This document shows positions 24,651-34,188 of a DNA stretch of 64,000 bases, piece by piece (the stretch's first letter is position 1; every line of letters starts with the position of its first letter). The notes beneath the pieces were generated by a model, which saw only the letters and a program-made list of their open reading frames with translations, did not search any database and had not been told where the DNA came from. The stretch spans positions 868,001 to 932,000 of the forward strand of contig OZ220488.1 of assembly GCA_965116155.1 (NCBI GenBank), read 5' to 3'. Origin of the DNA: G965116155 sp965116155 (GTDB lineage Bacteria > Bdellovibrionota > Bdellovibrionia > Bdellovibrionales > UBA1609). A program made the position numbers and the translations under genes.

Positions 24651-25637
24651 CTATAACACCCGTATGTGATGCTTAGCGCGCTCTTGATTGAGCCAAGTGT
24701 TTAGCGCTCCTACAAAGGCCTTTTGCCATAGCGCAGCCTGCAAAGATGCCTGCGCTTTTTGGAACTTCTCGCTAGGCTTTAATAGCTTAAGCTCCAACCA
24801 AACCAACTGGTGCGCCTTGGGTAGCTCTAGCTCTTGCCATCCGCCCGGCTTAAGTTTAAGCACCAGCTTACGCAAAGGGCCACTCAGTTGATCCAGCCTA
24901 AATTCCCCGAGCAGCCCACTAGCTGCAAAGCCCGGCTTTTTAGCATAAGACTCCGCAAGCTCCTTAAAGCTGCGCCTGTCTGCTTTTAAAAGCTCTTTGG
25001 CTTGCTCTAGCTCCTTTAAAGTTGCAGCAGATTTATCAGCCCACACATGCCACAACTTATAATAAAGCACCAATGGGTCGCTTTTGTGCTTGGTTTTATA
25101 AGCCGCTAACACCTCGCCACTTGAGACCCTCACACGAGGCACCACATGCCTTTGTATAAACTGCTTGCGGCTAAGGCTTTTTTGCAAAAAGCCCACATAG
25201 TCCTCTACACTTAAACCAAAGGGCCTAAGCTCGCGCTTAAGCTCTTGCTGCGAGCTGTTGTTTTGGCTAAGCAAACGCTGCATCTCTTGCTCGGCCTGAG
25301 TACGCGACACATGGGCGCCGCCTGCTACAGCAGCAGCATCCAGTACATGCTCGTTAATAATAAACTCTAACAAATTTTTGCGGCTTTTTTTTAAACTCTG
25401 CGCTGTCGTTAATTGCAACAGATTGTCGTCTAACATAAGACCCGAACCCAAACGTGCACGGTAAGAGTCTACATAGGTTTTAGTAATGGCTTGGCTATTA
25501 AAAACCGCCTCTACCCTCTCTACAATCTTGGCATAAGCAGCAGCACCCAAAACCACGCTTAACACCACGGCGCCTAACAATATGTGCGCGCATTTTTTTG
25601 CCTGTTGTTTCGTTGTGGTTTTCGCTGTTGCTTTCAA
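24651..25637 (-). CDS. SurA/PpiC-like periplasmic chaperone-isomerase
   Basis: 328 residues. A signal anchor or signal peptide (about 15-36) is followed by the SurA N-terminal pattern (VEAVFNSQAITKTYVDSY, LLEFIINEHVLDAAA) and a degenerate parvulin domain (LYYKLWHVWADKSAAT, FKELAESYAKKPGFAASGLLGEF, LKPGGW), then a C-terminal helix. The family helps fold outer-membrane proteins. The parvulin part lacks some usual active-site residues, so a chaperone role is safer than isomerase. Its start overlaps the end of bcp (ATGA). Confidence 0.82.
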   Translation of the reverse strand: MKATAKTTTKQQAKKCAHILLGAVVLSVVLGAAAYAKIVERVEAVFNSQAITKTYVDSYRARLGSGLMLDDNLLQLTTAQSLKKSRKNLLEFIINEHVLDAAAVAGGAHVSRTQAEQEMQRLLSQNNSSQQELKRELRPFGLSVEDYVGFLQKSLSRKQFIQRHVVPRVRVSSGEVLAAYKTKHKSDPLVLYYKLWHVWADKSAATLKELEQAKELLKADRRSFKELAESYAKKPGFAASGLLGEFRLDQLSGPLRKLVLKLKPGGWQELELPKAHQLVWLELKLLKPSEKFQKAQASLQAALWQKAFVGALNTWLNQERAKHHIRVL

Positions 25638-26101
25638 TGGAGGTTTTCCTTTATAAACTCCAAAACATCTTGGTGGTGGTTTTTTGTACTCACTTTGCGC
25701 ATAACAAGCTTAATGCGCCCGTCTTTGCCGATAACAAAAGTATGCCGTGCCACCGTGCCTATCATAGAAATCGCTCCATAAGTCTTAGAAACCGTTTTTT
25801 TAGAGTCCGACAGCAGGCTAAAGTTTAAATCTTTTTTGCTTACAAATTTTTGCAGGCTTTTAACAGGGTCTGCACTCACACCAAAAACCACCGTCTCGAA
25901 CTTGGCAAAGTCTTGCCAGCTGTCTCGCACCGAGCAGGCCTGCACCGTGCAACCAGGTGTCATAGCCTTGGGGTAAAAATACAGTAGTACATTTTTTTCG
26001 CCCCTAAAGTTTTTAAGCCGCACGGGCTCATTGCGGTCGTTAAGCAAAGTAAAGTCCGGCGCCATTTGACCCGGAGCTAGCTCTTTGTTATCACCTGCCA
26101 T
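25634..26101 (-). CDS. bcp: Peroxiredoxin, Bcp/PrxQ type
   Basis: Thiol peroxidase reducing peroxides. It has the peroxidatic Cys in TPGCTVQACSVRD with the second Cys five residues on, the atypical 2-Cys arrangement of Bcp. 155 residues, the usual length, with FYPKAMTPG and the FVIGKDGRIKLVMRKVS end. GGAGG lies about a dozen bases upstream of ATG 26101. It sits between a phosphohexomutase and the surA-like gene on the same strand. Confidence 0.95.
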   Translation of the reverse strand: MAGDNKELAPGQMAPDFTLLNDRNEPVRLKNFRGEKNVLLYFYPKAMTPGCTVQACSVRDSWQDFAKFETVVFGVSADPVKSLQKFVSKKDLNFSLLSDSKKTVSKTYGAISMIGTVARHTFVIGKDGRIKLVMRKVSTKNHHQDVLEFIKENLH

Positions 26102-26105
26102 CGGC

Positions 26106-27503
26106 CTAGCCTACCTCCAAAAAGCCCAAAAAACCACCCAATAACTTTTGGTACTCGTTTTGAATTTTATGCAACTCGGCCTGGGTACTAAATTCAAACC
26201 TCATAGTAATATGCGGCTCTGTGTGCGATAGGCGCACCAGAGCCCAGCCGCGCTCGTAAGTGACCCTCAAGCCATCTATCTCGTTAATATCCGTGTGCCT
26301 CGCTTGCTTTAGCACATGCTCTTTTACACGACCAATAATATGGGGCCTAAGCCTATCAGGCAAAGGCACACGGATCTCCTTAGTGCTAAAGCGCTGGGGC
26401 AAGTTTTTAAGCAAACCGCTTACACCCTTGCCGCCAGAGGATTTTACAATCTCTAACAGCCTCAAGCCCGCGTAAAGCCCGTCATCAAAACCGTAATTGC
26501 GGTCTGCAAAAAACACATGCCCACTTAACTCGCCACCTAAGGCCGCGCCCGTAGTGCGCACTTTGTCGCGCACGATACTGCAGCCCGTTGTCCACATCAG
26601 AGGCTTGCCGCCACATTGCTTAATAGTATCAAACAGGGTGTCTGAGCATTTGACATCTCCCACCACGGTTGCGCCGGGGTTTTGTTGCAAAACCTGCCGA
26701 GCGTAAATGCTCATAAGGTGATCGTTGGGCAAGGCGCGGCCTTGTTCGTCCACCACTCCAATGCGATCAGCGTCTCCATCGAAAGCAATACCCATAGCAG
26801 CGCCTTGCTTTAACACCTCTTGCATAAGGGATTGCAAATTTTCTGGCACACTGGGGTCAGGGTGATGGTTAGGGAAATCACCGTCGGGTTTTTCAAACAT
26901 ATACGTAGCCTCTACTTTTAAGGCATCGTACAAACTGCGCACCACCGAGCCCGCGGCTCCATTGCCACAATCCACCACCACAGGCACACCCGATAAATCG
27001 CCAAACTCTTTAACATAACGCTGCACGTATTGGGGCCTGATGTCTTTGTGAATCAACCGGCCCTCTTGCCTAGGCTGGGGGAAATCTTTTTGCAGAATAA
27101 TTTGCTTTAACTTTTGCACCTGGCCGCCAAAGAGGCTCTTTTTATCCATAGAAACTTTAAAACCGTTATACTCCGGCGGGTTGTGCGAACCTGTTACCAT
27201 AACGCCATCGGGAGCACCTGCAAGGTTAAAAGTTGCATAGTAATTAAGGGGCGATGTCACAAGACCCAAAAAGTAAGCATCGGCGCCGCTTTTTATAACA
27301 CCCTGGGCCACAGCTTCGGCCAGAGGGCGACTGGTGTGGCGAGCATCAAAGCCTATGCAGATTTTAACGGGCCAGTCTGGCCCCCGGGTGTCTTGTATGG
27401 CTTTTACTACGGCCTGGCCCAGGGCAAAGGCAAAGTCCGTGTAGAACTCTTTATGCACCACCCCACGTATGTCGTACTTTCTAAAAATCTTTTCCGAAAA
27501 CAT
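26106..27503 (-). CDS. Phosphomannomutase/phosphoglucomutase
   Basis: It interconverts hexose 6- and 1-phosphates for sugar-nucleotide and envelope polysaccharide synthesis. It has the phosphoserine loop MVTGSHNPPEYNGFK, metal loop DGDADRIGVVD, sugar-binding GGELSGHVFF and phosphate-binding SHTEPHITMRFE. About 465 residues from ATG 27503 (MFSEKIFRKYDIRG). A TTG at 27548 with a purine-rich leader would add 15 residues and cannot be excluded. Confidence 0.94.
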   Translation of the reverse strand: MFSEKIFRKYDIRGVVHKEFYTDFAFALGQAVVKAIQDTRGPDWPVKICIGFDARHTSRPLAEAVAQGVIKSGADAYFLGLVTSPLNYYATFNLAGAPDGVMVTGSHNPPEYNGFKVSMDKKSLFGGQVQKLKQIILQKDFPQPRQEGRLIHKDIRPQYVQRYVKEFGDLSGVPVVVDCGNGAAGSVVRSLYDALKVEATYMFEKPDGDFPNHHPDPSVPENLQSLMQEVLKQGAAMGIAFDGDADRIGVVDEQGRALPNDHLMSIYARQVLQQNPGATVVGDVKCSDTLFDTIKQCGGKPLMWTTGCSIVRDKVRTTGAALGGELSGHVFFADRNYGFDDGLYAGLRLLEIVKSSGGKGVSGLLKNLPQRFSTKEIRVPLPDRLRPHIIGRVKEHVLKQARHTDINEIDGLRVTYERGWALVRLSHTEPHITMRFEFSTQAELHKIQNEYQKLLGGFLGFLEVG

Positions 27504-27632
27504 ATTATTAATAATGTACTCGGCACAGCCACACGCGTCAAAAAACAATGCCTTCTCTTTCCTTTCATTTTCCTTTAAAAAGGGGCCGTGCGCTTGGCTT
27601 TTTAAACAACATTTCTTGTGAGGAGGTACGTG

Positions 27633-28475
27633 ATGAGAAAATTTTGCTTCACTGTATTGGTTTACGCTTTGGGGTTTGGGGTCACAGCGGCCATGGGGGA
27701 GTCAGGCGAGAGCCCCAGTGGCGAAAAGCATTGGAAAAAATCTCCCCTGGCACAAGAGATTGTACGCGCCTTAAAAAGCCGCTCAGACATAAATAGCACA
27801 GAGGCTTTAGCAGTGCTGTACCAGCACCCTGAGTGGGCCGAAGATGCCAGCATTTTAATAGCTTTGAAAACCTTAACCCTAGAGCGCCCTGACCCTATGA
27901 TGCGCGACATGGTGGACATTGTATACTCGCAGTACCGAGGTGGAGACATCACAACAGAGCAGGCTGAGGGTTTGGCGGGTTTTCTATCTGCCACTGATTC
28001 CACTAACATAAAGTGCGCAGCAGGGATGCTGCAAACAGACATTGCAATTATTAAAAGTGCCGAAGAGTGGCATGCAGACGCAAGAGGCCGGTGGCAGGCT
28101 GCCGCGGGAAGAATATCTAACCTTGCAGAGGCTGAGCAGTATTATAAGGAAACAGGTAATGAAAAAGGTATCGAGTGCATACGTGCTCAGGCCTCCCATG
28201 GCTTGACTCGTGGCTACGTATCAGGAAACCCTGGCCAAACAGCAATGCTGCAGCTTATGGCGCGTGGCGCTACACACGTTGAGTTATTAGCATTGATACT
28301 TCAAATACAGAAAGACTGCGGATTTGACCTAGATGACGATGCAGCCCATGCCTCCTGCAAAAGTGGACGCTGGTTACGCCCTTGGAACATCTTGCCAGGC
28401 CCAGGCGACTTGAACTTCAACTTGCGCCACTTGCTTACAAAGCTGAGAACAGTCGCCCAATATTCGCAAGATTAA
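27633..28475 (+). CDS. Secreted helical protein of unknown function
   Basis: 280 residues from an ATG with GAGGAGG seven bases upstream. It has a signal peptide (MRKFCFTVLVYALGFGVTAAMG) followed by an alpha-helical protein with several Cys (IKCAAG, IECIRA, KDCGFDL, ASCKSG) that could form disulphides in the periplasm. I recognise no domain. The upstream region 27548-27597 holds an irregular C/T-rich stretch reminiscent of, but not as regular as, the pentanucleotide tracts. Confidence 0.75.
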   Translation: MRKFCFTVLVYALGFGVTAAMGESGESPSGEKHWKKSPLAQEIVRALKSRSDINSTEALAVLYQHPEWAEDASILIALKTLTLERPDPMMRDMVDIVYSQYRGGDITTEQAEGLAGFLSATDSTNIKCAAGMLQTDIAIIKSAEEWHADARGRWQAAAGRISNLAEAEQYYKETGNEKGIECIRAQASHGLTRGYVSGNPGQTAMLQLMARGATHVELLALILQIQKDCGFDLDDDAAHASCKSGRWLRPWNILPGPGDLNFNLRHLLTKLRTVAQYSQD

Positions 28476-28484
28476 GTGCTGTTA

Positions 28485-28600
28485 TTGGCCCGCCTGGTAC
28501 CGGCCCTACGGGCCTGCCAGGCAGGCATTATGTAAAACGAAAATACGGGATCATTGCGCTGTAGGCGCAATGGATGAACCCTTGTGCTGTGGCTAGTCTT
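28485..28600 (-). repeat. HP-like repeat after frr
   Basis: On the minus strand the head AAAGACTAGCC overlaps the last codons of frr, so its TAG is the frr stop codon. Downstream are CATTGCGC/GCGCAATG around 28553-28572 and CCTGG/CCAGG enclosing GGCCC-TAC-GGGCC around 28493-28522. It lies between the convergent 27633 gene and frr and may serve both as a 3'-end structure. Confidence 0.65.
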
Positions 28601-29168
28601 TATTTAGTAATTCAGCTTCTTTTTTGGAACCCAGTTGGTCGATACGTGCCACAAAGTCGCTCGTGATTTTTTGCACATCCTCTTGAGCCATTTTTTGAGC
28701 ATCCTCACTGATCTCTTTGCTTTTTTGCTTCTGCTTTAAAAGCTCATTAACCTGGCGCCGCTCCCCACGCACCGCAACACGAGACTGCTCTAAAGTTTTG
28801 CGCAGCACCTTTACCAAATCCTGGCGCCGCTCGTCGCTTAACAGCGGCACCTTAAGCCTAATCACCCGGCCATCACTCTGCGGCGCCAAACCCAAATTGC
28901 TTCTTACAATACCCGCCTCAATAGGTTTAAGATTAGCCGCGTCCCAAGGGGAAATTAAAAAACTCCTTGCATCAGGACACGACACCGTGGCCACCTGGTT
29001 CAAAGGCACCAGCTGACCATAGCTCTCCACCCGGACGCTGCCTAACATATCCACATGCGCCACCCCAGCCCGCATCTTCTGCAAGCCCTCCTCCAGGCTC
29101 TGCACATGTTTTTCCATAGCACGCGATGTGCTCTTTTTAAGCTCCCCCATAAATTCCGCTACATCCAT
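28593..29168 (-). CDS. frr: Ribosome recycling factor
   Basis: It splits post-termination ribosomes with EF-G. It has the three-helix plus beta domain layout: VAEFMGELKKSTSRAMEKHV at the start, MLGSVRVESYGQLVPLNQVATV in domain II, and long charged helices to the end. About 191 residues. I use ATG 29168, which overlaps the pyrH stop (TGATG) with GGAGG before it. The C-terminal KD and stop come from the HP head. Confidence 0.96.
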   Translation of the reverse strand: MDVAEFMGELKKSTSRAMEKHVQSLEEGLQKMRAGVAHVDMLGSVRVESYGQLVPLNQVATVSCPDARSFLISPWDAANLKPIEAGIVRSNLGLAPQSDGRVIRLKVPLLSDERRQDLVKVLRKTLEQSRVAVRGERRQVNELLKQKQKSKEISEDAQKMAQEDVQKITSDFVARIDQLGSKKEAELLNKD

Positions 29169-29920
29169 CACCCCTCCTTGCTCTTATTAATAGCCACCGT
29201 CCCATCGCCCTCTATATTGCCCACATACGTCCCCAGGTTCTCACCCCGCACCACCCGGTACAAGCTATCCCGCGCACTCAAATTAAAAGCCAAAATCGGC
29301 AGCTGGTTGTCCATACACATACTTACAGCGGTAGAATCCATCACCTGCAAGCCCCTCTGCAACACATCCATATAACTAATGCGCTTCAGTAGCCGCGCGC
29401 CCTTTTGACGCTTAGGATCCCCTGTATAAATTCCCTCAACCTGTGTGGCCTTTAATAAAACCTCAGCCTTGATCTCCAAAGCCCTCAAGGCCGCAGCAGT
29501 GTCTGTCGTAAAATACGGATTCCCCGTACCTGCCGCAAAAATCACCACGCGCTTTTTTTCTAAATGCCGCAAAGCCCGGCGCCTAATATAGGCCTCCCCA
29601 ACTTCGATCATAGTCAAAGCCGTCTGCAGCCGTGTCTGAACCCCCTTGGCCTCCAAAGCCTCCTGCAAAGCCACGCCATTAATGCAAGTGGCCAGCATGC
29701 CCATATAATCCCCACTGGCCCTCTCTAAACAAAGCTCCTTTGCCTGCTTGCCTCTAAATATATTCCCCCCGCCCACCACGACACCCAAGCCCACGCCCTC
29801 ACTATGAACGCGCTTAATGCCCGCTGCCACCGTCTCTAAAGTAGGCGCATGCACCCCAAAAGCCTCAGGGCCAGCCAAAGCCTCACCACTGATCTTAAGT
29901 AGCACACGCTTATATTTCAC
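29168..29920 (-). CDS. pyrH: UMP kinase
   Basis: Amino-acid-kinase-fold enzyme phosphorylating UMP. It has the KRVLLKISGEALAG start, VVVGGGNIFRG, the YMGMLATCINGVAL uridine site, FAAGTGNPYFTTDTAAALRA and TQVEGIYTGDP motifs. 250 residues. The order rpsB, tsf, pyrH, frr is the common bacterial one. Confidence 0.97.
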   Translation of the reverse strand: MKYKRVLLKISGEALAGPEAFGVHAPTLETVAAGIKRVHSEGVGLGVVVGGGNIFRGKQAKELCLERASGDYMGMLATCINGVALQEALEAKGVQTRLQTALTMIEVGEAYIRRRALRHLEKKRVVIFAAGTGNPYFTTDTAAALRALEIKAEVLLKATQVEGIYTGDPKRQKGARLLKRISYMDVLQRGLQVMDSTAVSMCMDNQLPILAFNLSARDSLYRVVRGENLGTYVGNIEGDGTVAINKSKEG

Positions 29921-29985
29921 AAAAAACCCTTAAAGCGCTAGCCCCAAGATTTCAAGAGGCCACTTTTATGCTTACGCACTCTCGC
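29921..29985 (-). repeat. Reduced HP remnant between tsf and pyrH
   Basis: Read on the minus strand, GTGCGTAAGCATAAAAGTGGCC is an HP head whose TAA is the tsf stop codon. A second short piece, GGGGCTAGCGCTTTAAGGG, follows and leads into the pyrH start. No stem remains, so this looks like a collapsed copy that still supplies the stop. Confidence 0.6.
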
Positions 29986-30577
29986 CCAACTCCCAACGCA
30001 CAAAACGGCGCACTACGATGTTCTCCCCCACACGCGCCACCATAGACTGCACATAAGACCGCACAGTCTGCGCAGGGTCTTTAACGTACTTTTGATCCAT
30101 CAAACAAAGCTCTGAGGCCCATTTTTTAATCTGGCCCTCCACAATTTTATCCACAATTTCTGGCTTTTTACCTTTGTCTAAATTCTGCCCTTTGAGGATC
30201 TTTTTTTCCGCCTCCACACGCTCCTGAGGCATCTCACTCATCTCCACAAACTCCGGCCCCATAGCCGCAATATGCAAAGCCACATTCTGCACAAACTCCT
30301 TAAATTCCGGATTGCGTGCCACAAAATCTGTCTCCGAATTCACCTCCAGCATCACACCCACACGGCCCGAATGCACATACGAATGCACCACACCCTCGCT
30401 TGCCTCTCGCCCCATCTTTTTAACCGCCTTAGCCGCACCCTTGCGCTTTAACCAGTCTACAGCGCGCCCAAAATCCCCCTCGCTCGCCTCAAGAGCCCTC
30501 TTGCAGTCCATCATTGCTGCACCCGTCTTGTGCCGCAACTCCTTCACCGACTCCGCATCTACCCGCGCCTCAGCCAT
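29972..30577 (-). CDS. tsf: Elongation factor Ts
   Basis: Nucleotide exchange factor for EF-Tu. It has the N-terminal UBA-like helices (ELRHKTGAAMMDCKRALEASEGD) and the EF-Tu contact motif NSETDFVARNPEF. 201 residues, the short form that lacks the extended second subdomain of the E. coli protein. Second gene of the rpsB operon. Confidence 0.96.
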   Translation of the reverse strand: MAEARVDAESVKELRHKTGAAMMDCKRALEASEGDFGRAVDWLKRKGAAKAVKKMGREASEGVVHSYVHSGRVGVMLEVNSETDFVARNPEFKEFVQNVALHIAAMGPEFVEMSEMPQERVEAEKKILKGQNLDKGKKPEIVDKIVEGQIKKWASELCLMDQKYVKDPAQTVRSYVQSMVARVGENIVVRRFVRWELGESA

Positions 30578-30603
30578 CGCTCACATACCTCCCAGCATCC
30601 GAA

Positions 30604-31545
30604 TCATTCGTCTGTTTTTGCCGTGTCAACAACCGACACGGCCTCATCACTATTGGTCACGCGTTCTTCTAGCTCTTTTGCCATCTCCACCTCTTCTGCC
30701 AAGCCCGCTGCAACCAGTTTGCGCCCCTTGGGCGACACTTTTACAACCTCCACACCGCCTGTGGCTGTCTGCACCTTGGCACCCGTCGCCGCAGCCTTAT
30801 CGGTTGCCCGTACTGCATCAGAGCCCTCCCGGCGCGCCACCTCGTCTTGCCGCAATTTCTCTTGCCACTGCTCCGCTCCCTTAACAAAAGCCTGCGCCAC
30901 CATTTGAGAAAACAAGCGTATAGAGCGCGATGCGTCATCGTTCGAAGGTATGGGGTAGTCCACCAAATTAGGGTCTACGTTGGTATCTGCCAAGCCCACA
31001 ACCGGCACACCCAAGCGCCTTGCCTCGAGCACTGCGATGCGCTCCTTAACCAGGTCTACTACAAACATAACCTGGGGCGGTTTTTTCATCTCTTTTATGC
31101 CGCCCAAAAAGCTCTCTAGACGCTCTTTGTCTTTAGCAATACGGGCGCGCTCTTTTTTAGAGTAAAGCGCCAATTGGCCTGTTTCTTCCATTTGATCGAT
31201 TTTTTTAAGCCGGCTTATGCTTTGCTCGATGGTCTGGAAATTGGTCAGCATCCCCCCCAGCCATCTTTTGGTCACATAAAACTGTCCGCACAGCTGAGCC
31301 GCCTCGGTCACAGGCTCAACCGCCTGCTGCTTGGTCCCCACCATCACCATGCGCCCCCCAGAGGCCGCAACAGATTGCACAAACCGAGCCGCGCGCAGGG
31401 CATAGGCACAGGATTTTTGTAGGTTAATAATGTGTATGCCGCCCCGGTCTTCAAAAATATAAGGCCGCATACAAGGGTTCCAGCGGCTGGTTTGGTGCCC
31501 AAAATGGACCCCGGCTTCTAGCATATCCTTCACACCTACACGCAC
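30604..31545 (-). CDS. rpsB: 30S ribosomal protein S2 with C-terminal extension
   Basis: Core S2 is full: VKDMLEAGVHFGHQTSRWNP, IINLQKSCAYALRAA, GTKQQAVEPVTEAA, DTNVDPNLVDYPIPSNDDA. After about residue 235 comes a roughly 75-residue tail rich in Ala, Glu, Lys and Val, not part of the normal protein. The start codon is GTG. The tail belongs to a trend shared with L9, L17, S17 and RpoA in this window. Confidence 0.96.
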   Translation of the reverse strand: MRVGVKDMLEAGVHFGHQTSRWNPCMRPYIFEDRGGIHIINLQKSCAYALRAARFVQSVAASGGRMVMVGTKQQAVEPVTEAAQLCGQFYVTKRWLGGMLTNFQTIEQSISRLKKIDQMEETGQLALYSKKERARIAKDKERLESFLGGIKEMKKPPQVMFVVDLVKERIAVLEARRLGVPVVGLADTNVDPNLVDYPIPSNDDASRSIRLFSQMVAQAFVKGAEQWQEKLRQDEVARREGSDAVRATDKAAATGAKVQTATGGVEVVKVSPKGRKLVAAGLAEEVEMAKELEERVTNSDEAVSVVDTAKTDE

Positions 31546-31743
31546 AGCAGTACATCCATTCTAAACACCTCTTAAAACTTGCAAGCCCACCCTGTGCCGC
31601 CTATACCAAAAAACAGCCAGAAAAAAACAACCGTAAAAAAACAGTCAGAGCCAAAAACAGCTAAATCCAAAAACACAAACGAGTCAAACAAAAAACCTAC
31701 CCCTACCCCTCTAAACCCAAAGCATGTTACAACGAAAGCCCCA

Positions 31744-33087
31744 ATGACAACACCCCCCCCAACAACATCTCCAGACATAACCGCACGCCTAAAGCGCCAA
31801 GCTGGCTTACAAAAAAAGCTGAGCAGCAAGGAGGCGTTAATAATTGCCGCCCACCCCGAGCTGGTGCGTAATAGCGACGTTAACCACCCGTACCGGCCAG
31901 ATTCGAACATGCTGTACCTGGTTGGTATTGAGGAACCCAAGAGCCTGTTTGTTATGACCAACAGCCGGCGCTGCCTGTTTGTGCAAACGCGCGGCCCGGT
32001 GCAAGAGCTCTGGCAGGGCCCGCTATATGGAGTTAAAGGCGCACTAAAAAACTTTAAGCCCGATGAGTGTTTTGACATAAAAGAGCTCCCACACCAGCTA
32101 AGCCGCATACTAAAAGACAAAACCCATATCTACTACACCCCTACACGGGATACCGCCTTGCACAGTGCTGTTGCGAAAGCCCTACCACCCTCGCAAGAAG
32201 CGCATAGCACACAGGATGCAGGCGATCTTTTGCGCCCTATGCGCTTGGTAAAAGACTCCCACGAGCAAGAGCTCTTAGATAAGGCCTGCCGCATTAGCAC
32301 TATGGCGCATACGGCTCTCATGCAATATGTTCGCCCTGGCATGAACGAGCGCGAGCTCCACGGCAAGCTGATATACGAATTTATGCGTCACGGCGCAGCC
32401 CGTGAGGCCTATGGGTCGATCGTGGCATCCGGTGCCAATGCCTGCGTGCTCCACTACACCCAAAATAACCAAATCCTTCAAGAGGACCAAATGCTGCTCG
32501 TAGATGCTGGTGCTGAGTACCAGTACTACGCGGGTGATATCACCCGATGCTACCCTGTGGGCAAATGTTTTTCTTCTGTACACAGGCACCTTTATGAGCG
32601 GGTGCTTAGCGTGCAAGGGCAAATTTTAAACCATGTGGCGCCGGGCATGTGTTTTGAAAAACTGCAAAGTCTAACCGCGCGGCTCTTAAGCGAGCTGATG
32701 ATAGAAGAAAAACTCCTCACCACATCTTTAGACGAAGCCATAGAACAAGAGCTCTACAAAAAATACTACCCCCACGGTGTGGGGCATTGGTTAGGCCTTG
32801 ATGTGCATGACGTGAGCCTGCCATCGAAAAAACAAACCCCTGCGCAAAAAAAAACCAACCTCAGGGGAGACAAAAGCACGCCCTTTGCGCCCGGCATGTG
32901 CCTTACTGTAGAGCCTGGGCTATATATACCTTTGCAGGATGAATCTGCTCCCGCAAACATGCGTGGCATTGGCATACGCATAGAGGACGACCTTTTGATT
33001 ACAAAGCAAGGAGCACACAACCTCACCCATGATTGCCCCAAGGCACCTCAAGAGATAGAAAACCTGCGGGCAAAAGCATTTTGCTAG
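31744..33087 (+). CDS. M24 metallopeptidase, Xaa-Pro aminopeptidase type
   Basis: It cleaves N-terminal residues ahead of proline. The five metal ligands are visible: the two Asp in LVDAGAEYQYYAGDITRCYP, His in HGVGHWLGLDVHD, Glu in TVEPGLYIP and Glu in GIRIEDD. An N-terminal aminopeptidase-P domain precedes them. I use ATG 31744; a TTG at 31579 would add 55 Lys/Pro/Asn-rich residues, too close to rpsB to judge. The gene is divergent from rpsB. Confidence 0.9.
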   Translation: MTTPPPTTSPDITARLKRQAGLQKKLSSKEALIIAAHPELVRNSDVNHPYRPDSNMLYLVGIEEPKSLFVMTNSRRCLFVQTRGPVQELWQGPLYGVKGALKNFKPDECFDIKELPHQLSRILKDKTHIYYTPTRDTALHSAVAKALPPSQEAHSTQDAGDLLRPMRLVKDSHEQELLDKACRISTMAHTALMQYVRPGMNERELHGKLIYEFMRHGAAREAYGSIVASGANACVLHYTQNNQILQEDQMLLVDAGAEYQYYAGDITRCYPVGKCFSSVHRHLYERVLSVQGQILNHVAPGMCFEKLQSLTARLLSELMIEEKLLTTSLDEAIEQELYKKYYPHGVGHWLGLDVHDVSLPSKKQTPAQKKTNLRGDKSTPFAPGMCLTVEPGLYIPLQDESAPANMRGIGIRIEDDLLITKQGAHNLTHDCPKAPQEIENLRAKAFC

Positions 33088-33140
33088 GGGCTTAATTTGT
33101 GCTTTACTATAAATAATATCTAAAATTAGGACACCTCGAA

Positions 33141-34187
33141 GTGGATTTTTTAAAAAAACTGATTTCTGGATTTTCTAACGAAATTGCTATCGATCTTGGC
33201 ACAGCCAACACCTTGGTTTACGCACACGGACACGGGGTGATTTTAGACGAGCCCTCTGTGGTAGCGGTGCAAAAAAAAACCGGCCTCTCCCGGCACAAAG
33301 TTTTGGCCGTGGGCAAAGAGGCCAAAGAGATGCTGGGCCGTACACCGGGCAATATTGCGGCCATTCGTCCCATAAAAGACGGGGTGATATCGGACTTTGA
33401 AATCACCACTGCTATGCTGAAGTATTTTATTTCGCAAGCGGGGAACTTTCATAAAAGCTTCGTACGGCCCCGCATTATTATATGTGTGCCCTTTGGCGTG
33501 ACGCAGGTGGAAAAAAAGGCCGTTAACGAGGCAGCCCATGCAGCCGGCGCACGCGAAGCACATCTGATAGAAGAGCCCATGGCCGCAGCCCTGGGTGCGG
33601 GCCTGCCCATACTGGAGCCTCGAGGCTCTATGGTTGTAGATATGGGCGGGGGCACAACAGGGGTAGCGGTTATTGCCTTAGGTGGCATTGTGTACTGCAA
33701 AAGCATTAAGGTGGGCGGGGATAAAATGGACGAAGCCATTATCCACTACACCCGGCGCAAGTTTAATTTGCTGATAGGAGAGCGCACGGCGGAGTCTATA
33801 AAGATCAACATCGGCAACGCGCTCATATCGAAACAAAACGAAAAAGTCATGGAAGTAAAAGGGCGAGACCTTTTAGCGGGAGCTCCCAAGGCTATTGAGC
33901 TCACTAGCTCGCAGGTCAATGCTGCGCTGGCCGACCCTTTAAGCAAGATTGCCGAGGCGGTTTCTATTGCTCTAGAAAAAACCCCCCCCGAGCTCGCCTC
34001 GGACATTGCTGAAAACGGCATTGTGCTTACAGGAGGCGGCGCGCTGGTGGCCAATATGGATGCCTTTTTGCGCGAGCATACGGGGCTGCCGATTTCCATG
34101 GCAGAAAAACCTCTTAGCTGTGTGGTATTTGGAGCCGGCAAGCTTCTAGAAAAACCCAGCCTACTCAAAAAACTACGTACGGAATAA
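33141..34187 (+). CDS. mreB: Rod-shape protein MreB
   Basis: Actin homologue that directs cell-wall elongation. It has IAIDLGTANTLVY at the start, EEPMAAALGAGLP, VDMGGGTTGVAVI and the LTGGGALVANMD nucleotide loop. 348 residues, the normal length, from a GTG start. mreC and mreD are not adjacent: an HP/B repeat block follows the stop codon and the next gene is convergent. AT-rich sequence at 33091-33130 probably holds the promoter. Confidence 0.98.
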   Translation: MDFLKKLISGFSNEIAIDLGTANTLVYAHGHGVILDEPSVVAVQKKTGLSRHKVLAVGKEAKEMLGRTPGNIAAIRPIKDGVISDFEITTAMLKYFISQAGNFHKSFVRPRIIICVPFGVTQVEKKAVNEAAHAAGAREAHLIEEPMAAALGAGLPILEPRGSMVVDMGGGTTGVAVIALGGIVYCKSIKVGGDKMDEAIIHYTRRKFNLLIGERTAESIKINIGNALISKQNEKVMEVKGRDLLAGAPKAIELTSSQVNAALADPLSKIAEAVSIALEKTPPELASDIAENGIVLTGGGALVANMDAFLREHTGLPISMAEKPLSCVVFGAGKLLEKPSLLKKLRTE

Positions 34188-34188
34188 G